From Thermococcus sp. (GTDB lineage Archaea; Methanobacteriota_B; Thermococci; Thermococcales; Thermococcaceae): 5,436 nt of DNA. Below are positions 1-4,815 of this stretch, one piece after another. Position 1 is the first letter of the stretch, and each line of letters begins with the position of its first letter. The stretch spans positions 1 to 5,436 of the forward strand of contig JAMONK010000240.1 of the NCBI GenBank assembly GCA_027065835.1. The letters run 5' to 3'. The position numbers were made by a program, and so were the translations under genes. The notes under the pieces were generated by a model that worked only from the letters and a program-made list of their open reading frames with translations, made no database searches and had not been told where the DNA came from.

Positions 1-148
1 CCTTCAGCCGGGCGAGTTCGATGGCGCACTCCTCCGGAATCCCACTGGAACACCGCTCTTCGGCGTTGCTGGGGACGACGTGAAAGTCCCGAATGAAGCG
101 CGATAGTATCTCCCGCCTTCTCGGGCTGGCTGAAGCTAAAACCAGCAT
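1..148 (-). CDS. maf: Maf family nucleoside triphosphate pyrophosphatase, N-terminal part (cut by left edge)
   Basis: Reading the minus strand from an ATG at 148 gives 49 codons before the window ends. The protein opens MLVLASASPRRREIL, the hallmark N-terminus of the Maf/HAM1-like superfamily: a hydrophobic strand followed by S-x-SPRR (residues 6-11), the phosphate-binding loop. Maf proteins hydrolyse non-canonical or selected NTPs to NMP plus pyrophosphate in the cytoplasm, cleaning the nucleotide pool; which nucleotide this one prefers cannot be told from the fragment. Family members are usually about 180-200 residues, so roughly three quarters lies outside, including the later catalytic acidic residues. 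No Shine-Dalgarno sequence precedes the ATG, but a TTTTTAA box sits about 26 bases upstream, which fits a leaderless transcript. It lies 42 bases after the stop of the small membrane protein gene, on the same strand. Family call is firm from the motif; intactness of the gene is unknown. Confidence 0.88.
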   Translation of the reverse strand, partial: MLVLASASPRRREILSRFIRDFHVVPSNAEERCSSGIPEECAIELARLK

Positions 149-170
149 GTTCGTGGCTTGTGGGGCAGGG

Positions 171-177
171 TTAAAAA
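171..177 (-). promoter_or_regulatory. Candidate TATA box for a leaderless maf transcript
   Basis: On the minus strand the sequence TTTTTAA is centred about 26 bases before the A of the maf ATG. That is the usual archaeal TATA-to-start-site distance, so transcription would begin at or next to the start codon. The lack of any GGAG/GGTG sequence before the ATG agrees with a leaderless message. The flanking BRE (purine-rich element) is weak, and the box lies in a 42-base gap inside an apparent operon, so readthrough from the upstream genes is an alternative. Confidence 0.4.
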
Positions 178-190
178 TGTTGCGGGCGGT

Positions 191-424
191 TCAGGATCCT
201 CTCCTCCCACGCTCACCGTCCGTCTGGATGGCATTCAGCTCTTCGATTCTTTTCCGAAGCCTCTCGACCTCAACTGTGAGGGCCAGCAGAAGAAAAACCA
301 AGACCACAAAGGCCATCCCTAAGTAGAGGGTGGCTTGAGGCCTTCCTTCCGGCAGGGCCCAGCTTATTATCGCGGCGGAGATAAGCAGCGCGAAGAGGAT
401 GGAGAGGTCGTGGGTGAGCTTCAT
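191..424 (-). CDS. Small two-helix membrane protein with charged C-terminal tail, unknown function
   Basis: A 77-residue protein that I cannot place in a named family. Two hydrophobic stretches are visible, about residues 8-24 (ILFALLISAAIISWAL) and 31-51 (TLYLGMAFVVLVFLLLALTV), joined by a short Pro/Gly/Arg turn, so it should form a membrane hairpin. Residues 52-66 (EVERLRKRIEELNAI) have heptad-like spacing of Leu/Ile and look like a short coiled coil; the tail after that is Gly/Arg-rich. The basic tail suggests that both ends face the cytoplasm (positive-inside rule, inference). The gene starts 22 bases after the stop of the PIN-ATPase-KH gene and has a strong GGAGG (434-438) nine bases before its ATG, so it is very probably real and co-transcribed with that gene. 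A role as a membrane partner is possible but only guilt by association. Confidence 0.75.
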   Translation of the reverse strand: MKLTHDLSILFALLISAAIISWALPEGRPQATLYLGMAFVVLVFLLLALTVEVERLRKRIEELNAIQTDGERGRRGS

Positions 425-433
425 TTTGAGTTG

Positions 434-438
434 CCTCC
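434..438 (-). promoter_or_regulatory. Shine-Dalgarno site (GGAGG) of the small membrane protein gene
   Basis: GGAGG on the minus strand lies nine bases before the ATG at 424, inside the 22-base gap that follows the upstream gene's TGA. It supports the small gene as genuine and fixes its start. An ATG overlapping this site (440-438) is in a different frame and is not the start. Confidence 0.7.
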
Positions 439-446
439 ATTGAGCC

Positions 447-2255
447 TCAGGTTGTGGCCCAAATCGGTATCCCAGCGTCGAGCAGTCTCTTGAGCTCCTT
501 GCCTATCGGTGTGCTCTTGCTCACCTTCACGATGCCTTTCTTGCTCGGTGTTGCGGTGAAGACGTACTGCTCGCCGCCGTAGAACTTGAGGGGCTTCTTC
601 GCGTAGTCCGGAGAAACGCGGAGGGATATCGTTTTCTTCTTTTCCTCGACCTCGACGGGGACCTTCTCCTTTGGCTTTGCTTCCTCGCGCTCTGCGAAGC
701 TCTTTACGTCGATGCTTATGCCGATTCTCTTCTCAAGGTCCGTGATGCGCTTGCCCTTCTTGCCGATTATCGCGGGGATATCGAACTCATCGGCGTAGAT
801 GACGGCCTTGTGCGGGCTGACTATCTCCACCTCGGCGTAGACATCGGGCAGGAACTTCTTTATCTCCTGCTTGAGTCGTCTCTCCGCTAGTTTAAATGCA
901 GGGGACTTCTCCTCCTTTCTGACCGGGACGACGCTGACCTCCTCGCCGTATGTGTATATTTCGTATTCCAGCTCGCCCGTCTCGAAGTCACGAACCTCTA
1001 TCACGGGCCTGGCCAGGTCCTCCTCCTTCATCCCGCTGGGCACCTTGACGAGGTACTCCAGCGTCAGAACCTTTGCAACCCTTCCGGCCTTGATGAAGAT
1101 GACGGTATCGACTATCTGCGGTATCATCCCGAGCTCGACCCTGCCGATGAAGCGCTGGATGGCGTCTATCGGCTTCGTCGCGTGAACAACTCCGACCATT
1201 CCAACGCCCGCAAGCCTCAGATCGGCGTATATCTTGAAGTCGCTCGTCTTCCTCATCTCGTCGAATATCGTGTAGTCCGGCCTCACGAGGAGCAGTATAT
1301 CGCCGGTGAGCTCCATCCTGCCGTTTAATGCGGTGTACTGGGTTATCTCTTCGCCTACCTGCAGGTCCCTCGGTTTCTCCATCGTCTTGACGACCCTGCC
1401 CATCCCGGCGTACCACTCGGCTAGGGCCTGGGCGAAGGTCGTCTTTCCTTCACCGGGTGCCCCGGCGATGAGTATCCCCTCGGCCTTGTCCGCCAGCCTC
1501 TTCATAAGCTCCCCACTCAACTCGTAGTCGCTTATGCTCAGCTTCTTCACAGGTCTGACGGCGGTTATCTCGATTCTGTCAGCGAAGGGTGGCTTTGCGA
1601 TGACTATGCGGTAGTTCCTGAGCTGGACAACCGTTGCCCCCGGTTCGTCGAGTTCGATGAAAGACTCGGGGTCTCGCTTCGCTCGCTCAACGATGTCATC
1701 CGCTATCTCGTGCAGCTCTTCATCCGTGAGGGGTTCCTTCCGTATGGTAACGAGTTGCCACTCCCCGGGTTTTCCCTTCTTGGCGAAGGGGGCCATTCCT
1801 CCCTTCAGGTGAACGCTCATCGTGGTCTCGTCAAAGAAGTCCTCCAGTCTGTGGCGCAGTTCCCTTTTTGCGTAGAGGTACACCACATCGATGCCCTTTG
1901 CGATGGCGACGTCCCTTTGGACCCTGTCCCCGGTTATCAGCGTGGCACCGAGGGTCTGAGCGGCTTCCCTAACCATGTGGTCGATCTCACCCGCTTTTGC
2001 ACGTCGTATCTGCCAGAGCTCCGGTCTCTCACCGTAAAACTCAAGGACTATCTCCCCCCTTTCAGCCATGTCGCGGAGCTTTTTGAGCTCTTCAAGACCC
2101 GTGTGCCCTATTGCCTTTCCCTCATTTGCCTGGTGCTCGATCTCGGCGACAACCGACTCGGGGATGACAACCTTGGCTTCCTCCTTGAGTGCGGAGAGGA
2201 ACTGTGTAAGCCTCCCGTCAACTATAACGCTCGTGTCAGCGACAAAAACTTTCAT
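447..2255 (-). CDS. PIN domain - ATPase - KH domain protein (archaeal PINA-like)
   Basis: A 602-residue multidomain protein. Residues 1-125 are a PIN nuclease-type domain with conserved acids D7 (VADTSVIVDG), E38, D92 and D110. Residues 235-400 are a PilT/VirB11-type hexameric secretion-ATPase fold: Walker A GAPGEGKTT (265-273), Walker B-like TIFDEMR (329-335, acids D332/E333) and a His box GVVHAT (355-360). A KH RNA/DNA-binding domain follows with IIGKKGKRI (496-504). The end (about 540-602) is a separate small beta-rich domain after a Lys/Glu-rich linker. The same PIN-ATPase-KH order is known in Sulfolobus PINA, reported as a hexameric ATPase that binds the Holliday junction resolvase Hjc and promotes branch migration; a matching role here is inference. 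The ATPase core resembles pilus motors, but the PIN and KH domains argue against a pilus role. I chose the ATG at 2255, not the in-frame GTG at 2264, because GAGGTGA lies five bases before the ATG and overlaps the GTG. It heads the minus-strand cluster. Confidence 0.93.
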   Translation of the reverse strand: MKVFVADTSVIVDGRLTQFLSALKEEAKVVIPESVVAEIEHQANEGKAIGHTGLEELKKLRDMAERGEIVLEFYGERPELWQIRRAKAGEIDHMVREAAQTLGATLITGDRVQRDVAIAKGIDVVYLYAKRELRHRLEDFFDETTMSVHLKGGMAPFAKKGKPGEWQLVTIRKEPLTDEELHEIADDIVERAKRDPESFIELDEPGATVVQLRNYRIVIAKPPFADRIEITAVRPVKKLSISDYELSGELMKRLADKAEGILIAGAPGEGKTTFAQALAEWYAGMGRVVKTMEKPRDLQVGEEITQYTALNGRMELTGDILLLVRPDYTIFDEMRKTSDFKIYADLRLAGVGMVGVVHATKPIDAIQRFIGRVELGMIPQIVDTVIFIKAGRVAKVLTLEYLVKVPSGMKEEDLARPVIEVRDFETGELEYEIYTYGEEVSVVPVRKEEKSPAFKLAERRLKQEIKKFLPDVYAEVEIVSPHKAVIYADEFDIPAIIGKKGKRITDLEKRIGISIDVKSFAEREEAKPKEKVPVEVEEKKKTISLRVSPDYAKKPLKFYGGEQYVFTATPSKKGIVKVSKSTPIGKELKRLLDAGIPIWATT

Positions 2256-2260
2256 CTCTC

Positions 2261-2267
2261 TCACCTC
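2261..2267 (-). promoter_or_regulatory. Shine-Dalgarno site that decides the PIN-ATPase start
   Basis: GAGGTGA on the minus strand sits five bases before the ATG at 2255 and contains the competing in-frame GTG (2264-2262). A ribosome bound here can only use the ATG, so the three extra N-terminal residues of the longer reading are unlikely. The shorter start also begins the PIN domain directly with its first beta strand (MKVFVADTS). Confidence 0.75.
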
Positions 2268-2295
2268 AGAAGTATGAATTTCCTTTGTCCTCTGG

Positions 2296-2326
2296 GAACT
2301 CTTTAACTAAAGGTTCATAAAGGTTT
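2296..2326. promoter_or_regulatory. Divergent promoter with palindrome and direct repeat between PIN-ATPase and minD genes
   Basis: This AT-rich core serves two diverging genes. For the minus strand, CTTTATGA (2322-2315) preceded by TAAAC is a reasonable TATA/BRE; it would give a leader of about 37 bases. For the plus strand, CTTTAACTAA (2301-2310) or TTCATAAA (2314-2321) could act as TATA; the first leaves room for the minD ribosome site. Overlapping them is an imperfect palindrome, GAAC-T-CTTTA (2296-2305) against TAAAGGTTC (2308-2316): nine matching base pairs with one bulged T. There is also a direct repeat AAAGGTT at 2309-2315 and 2319-2325, spaced 10 bases, one helical turn. These could be operator sites, but chance is not excluded. 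Exact start sites are not visible from sequence. Confidence 0.45.
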
Positions 2327-2342
2327 AGCAAGATATAGGTAC

Positions 2343-2348
2343 GGTGGG
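2343..2348 (+). promoter_or_regulatory. Ribosome binding site of minD
   Basis: GGTGGG lies three bases before the ATG at 2352. The spacing is short but the match to the archaeal GGTGA-type site is good, and no other start codon with a better site is in frame. Confidence 0.55.
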
Positions 2349-2351
2349 AAA

Positions 2352-3098
2352 ATGGGACGTCTCATATCCATTGCTTCCGGCAAAGGGGGCACCGGGAAAA
2401 CCACCACTACCGCTAACCTCTCAATAGCCTTGGGCAAGATGGGGTTCAAGGTTCTGGCGGTTGATGCCGACCTGACCATGGCCAACCTCAGTCTTGTGAT
2501 GGGTATAGACGATGCCAGCACGACGATTCATGATGTACTAGCGGGCAGGGCTGAGATAACCGATTCGATATACGCTACAGCTTTTGAAAACGTCCACCTG
2601 ATTCCGGCCGCAATCGACTGGGAGCACGTCATCAGGGCGGACCCCAGAAAGCTCCCTGAGAACATAAAGAAGCTCAAGGCCCAGTTTGACTTCGTTCTGA
2701 TCGACTGTCCTGCGGGTCTTCAGATGGACGCCATGAACGCGATGCTGAGCGGTGACGAGGTCCTCCTAGTCACGAACCCAGAGATCTCGTGCATAACCGA
2801 CACGATGAAGGTCGGTATAGTCCTCAAAAAGGCCGGCTTGGTCATCTTGGGTTTTGTACTCAATCGTTACGGGAGGAGTGACAACGATATCCCCCCCGAC
2901 GTGGCGGAGGAGGTTATGGAGGTCCCACTGCTTGCGGTTATTCCCGAGGATCCCTCGGTCAGGGAGGCCACCCTGGAGGGCGTTCCGGTCGTGGATTACA
3001 AACCCACCTCCAAGGGTGCGGAGGCTTACATGGACCTAGCGAAGGAAGTGGCCAGGATTTCCGGCCTTAAGGCAAAAGTCCTGGGGAGTGCCTACTGA
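2352..3098 (+). CDS. minD: MinD/ParA-type P-loop ATPase
   Basis: A 248-residue protein of the MinD/ParA (SIMIBI) class. Near the N-terminus is the deviant Walker A KGGTGKTT (residues 11-18) with the signature lysine K11 that contacts ATP across the dimer. Switch I is VDADLTMANL (37-46, D38/D40), and Walker B/switch II is VLIDCPAGL (115-123, D118). NR(171-172) and IPED (197-200) match the late nucleotide-base region of the family. These ATPases dimerise on ATP and position other proteins or DNA. Bacterial MinD ends in an amphipathic membrane-targeting helix; here the tail (about 230-248) is short and ends KAKVLGSAY, without a clear one, so direct membrane binding is doubtful. Archaea carry several MinD paralogues and no MinE, and functions in positioning cell-surface structures are reported for some; a cell-division role should not be assumed. 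It is divergent from the PIN-ATPase gene and followed by oligo-T tracts, suggesting a single-gene unit. Confidence 0.9.
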   Translation: MGRLISIASGKGGTGKTTTTANLSIALGKMGFKVLAVDADLTMANLSLVMGIDDASTTIHDVLAGRAEITDSIYATAFENVHLIPAAIDWEHVIRADPRKLPENIKKLKAQFDFVLIDCPAGLQMDAMNAMLSGDEVLLVTNPEISCITDTMKVGIVLKKAGLVILGFVLNRYGRSDNDIPPDVAEEVMEVPLLAVIPEDPSVREATLEGVPVVDYKPTSKGAEAYMDLAKEVARISGLKAKVLGSAY

Positions 3099-3134
3099 GC
3101 CGCCCTTCCCTTGTGCTGGTTCATTCGTATCCCA

Positions 3135-3172
3135 TTTTTTACGATCTTCTTTCACGCGAGTGTCCTTTTTTT
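3135..3172 (+). terminator. Oligo-T terminator region after minD
   Basis: Two uninterrupted T tracts, T6 at 3135-3140 and T7 at 3166-3172, lie in the 142-base gap after the minD stop. Archaeal RNA polymerase terminates at oligo-T on the non-template strand without needing a hairpin, so these are good candidates to end the minD transcript. No strong stem precedes them. The rest of this gap is AT-richer than the genes and holds no gene that I can support. Confidence 0.5.
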
Positions 3173-3196
3173 GAAAACGTTTCCATGGAGGAACGG

Positions 3197-3210
3197 GCAA
3201 GGCTTTTCTG
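3197..3210 (+). promoter_or_regulatory. Weak candidate BRE/TATA upstream of asnB
   Basis: GCAAGG followed by CTTTTCTG resembles the AAAAAGG-CTTAAATAT promoter seen before the secreted-protein gene in this window, but the TATA part is poor and predicts a very short leader that would start within or after the ribosome site. Another box further upstream in the T-rich gap may be the real one. Confidence 0.22.
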
Positions 3211-3226
3211 CCGGGTTGCTAAATTA

Positions 3227-3233
3227 GAGGGGG
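3227..3233 (+). promoter_or_regulatory. Ribosome binding site of asnB
   Basis: GAGGGGG stands seven bases before the ATG at 3241. It fixes the start so that cysteine is residue 2, as the amidotransferase chemistry requires. Confidence 0.7.
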
Positions 3234-3240
3234 ATGGATT

Positions 3241-4683
3241 ATGTGTCTTGTGGCGGGGGGAATCGGTGAGGGCATCCGGGGAAAGTTCATCGTGATGATC
3301 AACGCCGGGAAGCACAGGGGAGGGGATAGCTTCGGTGTTTGGACCGACGGAGGGGTTCTCAAAAGTGAGGACTTCTCTGAGGTTGGTGAGATACCCGACG
3401 GCAGGATAGGGCTTCTTCAGTGCAGGCTCGCAATGACGGGTTCCAAGGAGTTTATACAGCCTTTTTTCAATCGTCTGGTTCTCGTGCACAACGGGGAGAT
3501 ATACAATCACCGACCCCTGCGTGCTTGGCTGAGGGACAGGGGGGTTGCGTTTGAGAGTGATGTTGACAGCGAGGTCATCCTCCGCCTTATCGAGTACCTG
3601 GTGGAGGGCGGGCTGGGAATCGAGTCCGCGATAAGGAAATCTATGGAGCTTCTGGACGGGGACTACGCTGTGGGGTTGAGCGACGGGAGAGACATCTACC
3701 TTTTCCGGGATCCCCTTGGTATAAGGCCCCTCTACTACTCCCAGGGGGGTTTCTTCGCCTCGGAGAAGAAGGTTCTCTGGGCCATTGGGGAGGAAGCCAT
3801 AGCCGTTCGACCCGGGGAAGTTGTGAGGATATCCCGGGCGGGGGTCGAAAGGAGGAAGGTGTTTGAGCTGAGGCAGGTTGGGAAAACGTACCCCAGCATG
3901 GGGGTGGCTGAGCTGGCCCTCGCAAAAACCCTTGAGCCTTCGGTTAGGGAGAGGGTAGGCAGGAAAACGGGTGTCCTCTTCTCCGGGGGGCTGGACAGTT
4001 CGGTAGTTGCGCTCCTGGCGTCGAAATACTCCGATGTTGTCCTGTACACCGCAGGGGTGGAGGGGAGCCCGGACGTGACGTGGGCCCGCAGGGTCAGCGA
4101 CGCCCTTGGACTTCCGCTTAGGGAACGCCTCTTCGACGAAGAAGATGTCAAGGAAGCTGTTGCGAAGGTGATCTTCGCCATTGAAGAGCCCAGCGCGATG
4201 AATCTTGCCATAGGGCTTCCCATGTACTTCGCCACAAAGCTCGCCAGAGCTGATGGGGTTAAGGTGCTCCTCAGCGGGGGCGGTGCAGACGAGCTCTTCG
4301 GTGGCTACGCCAAGTACCTTAGGGACCCCAGTTTGATGGAGGTGGATCTACGGGACCTAGGTGAGCGGAACCTTGCCAGGGACGATAAGATCGCCATGCT
4401 GAACGGTGTTGAGGGCCGCTTCCCGTTCCTCTCCCTGTCCGTTGTAGGGACCGCGCTGAAAACGCCCCTTGAGTTTAAGATAGGTGACGGCACCCGGAAG
4501 CTCATCCTCCGCAGAACCGCCCTCAGGCTGGGTCTTCCGGAATGGGTGGTGAAACGGGAGAAAAAGGCGGCCCAGTACGGAAGCGGGGCCCAGAAAATCC
4601 TGGAAAGGCTCGCCAAGAGGGAGGGTCTGAGACTCCGCGAATACGCGGAATGCCTTTTCAGTGGGGTTTTTAAACGGGGGTGA
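3241..4683 (+). CDS. asnB: Asparagine synthase (glutamine-hydrolysing), compact archaeal form
   Basis: A 480-residue cytoplasmic enzyme that makes asparagine from aspartate, ATP and glutamine. The N-terminal class II glutaminase domain (about 2-200) starts MCLVAGG, with Cys2 as the nucleophile after Met removal; R62 and HNGEIYNH (83-90, N84/E86) are the usual glutamine-binding and oxyanion residues, and RDPLGIRPLYY (156-166) closes the domain. The synthetase domain (about 225-480) has the PP-loop SGGLDSS (248-254), an acidic EEPS (315-318) where the E. coli general base lies, SGGGADELFGGY (345-356), GVEGRFPFL (389-397) and KREKKAAQYGSG (438-449). All key residues are present, so it should be active. 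It is shorter than E. coli AsnB (about 554), mainly in loops and the C-terminal end. The usual HRGPD is HRGGD here (25-29). A related beta-lactam-synthetase-like or protein-modifying amidotransferase is a less likely alternative. It appears monocistronic, with flanking spacers of 142 and 132 bases. Confidence 0.9.
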   Translation: MCLVAGGIGEGIRGKFIVMINAGKHRGGDSFGVWTDGGVLKSEDFSEVGEIPDGRIGLLQCRLAMTGSKEFIQPFFNRLVLVHNGEIYNHRPLRAWLRDRGVAFESDVDSEVILRLIEYLVEGGLGIESAIRKSMELLDGDYAVGLSDGRDIYLFRDPLGIRPLYYSQGGFFASEKKVLWAIGEEAIAVRPGEVVRISRAGVERRKVFELRQVGKTYPSMGVAELALAKTLEPSVRERVGRKTGVLFSGGLDSSVVALLASKYSDVVLYTAGVEGSPDVTWARRVSDALGLPLRERLFDEEDVKEAVAKVIFAIEEPSAMNLAIGLPMYFATKLARADGVKVLLSGGGADELFGGYAKYLRDPSLMEVDLRDLGERNLARDDKIAMLNGVEGRFPFLSLSVVGTALKTPLEFKIGDGTRKLILRRTALRLGLPEWVVKREKKAAQYGSGAQKILERLAKREGLRLREYAECLFSGVFKRG

Positions 4684-4732
4684 ACGGTTCTAAACGTTCC
4701 TTAAACTTCCGCCCCTTTACCGCAGTCTTTTT
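4682..4732 (+). terminator. Possible terminator region after asnB
   Basis: Directly at the asnB stop is a small inverted repeat GAACG (4682-4686) / CGTTC (4695-4699), and 28 bases further on a T5 tract (4728-4732) followed by a C run. Both are weak alone. Transcription of asnB probably ends here because a strong new promoter begins about 40 bases later. Confidence 0.3.
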
Positions 4733-4765
4733 CCCCCAGTTTCAAATCTAGCGGAATGGTTTCAT

Positions 4766-4782
4766 GAAAAAGGCTTAAATAT
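4766..4782 (+). promoter_or_regulatory. BRE/TATA promoter of the secreted protein gene
   Basis: GAAAAAGG (BRE, 4766-4773) is followed by CTTAAATAT (TATA, 4774-4782). A start site about 25 bases downstream of the box centre falls near 4800, just before the ribosome site GGAGGG. This is the best match to the Thermococcales promoter pattern in the window and indicates a separately and probably well expressed gene. Confidence 0.72.
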
Positions 4783-4802
4783 GCCGCTTTCGTTATTTTG
4801 CA

Positions 4803-4808
4803 GGAGGG
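4803..4808 (+). promoter_or_regulatory. Ribosome binding site of the secreted protein gene
   Basis: GGAGGG lies seven bases before the ATG at 4816, with near-ideal match and spacing. It fixes the start immediately ahead of a signal peptide. Confidence 0.75.
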
Positions 4809-4815
4809 TAGAAGT

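Noticed and set aside
93..326. 77-codon plus-strand frame at the left end
   Set aside because: It runs antisense across maf and the small membrane protein gene, both better supported, and its product is a Ser/Arg-rich shadow sequence.
1710..2306. 198-codon plus-strand frame opposite the PIN-ATPase gene
   Set aside because: It lies antisense to a gene with clear domain motifs, has no family resemblance and is a by-product of GC-rich codon structure.
3113..3295. 60-codon plus-strand frame between minD and asnB
   Set aside because: It starts with GTG without a ribosome site, overlaps asnB by 55 bases, contains the T tracts, and has AT-rich codon choice unlike the neighbours; no recognisable family.
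3735..4235. 166-codon minus-strand frame opposite asnB
   Set aside because: Antisense to conserved asnB motifs, Ser/Thr/Arg-rich composition typical of a shadow frame, no plausible promoter or ribosome site.
4687..4695. GTTCTAAAC, matching the SurR core GTTn3AAC
   Set aside because: A six-base match is expected about once in a window this size; the additional downstream GTT half-site is missing and it lies some 80 bases from the nearest TATA box.
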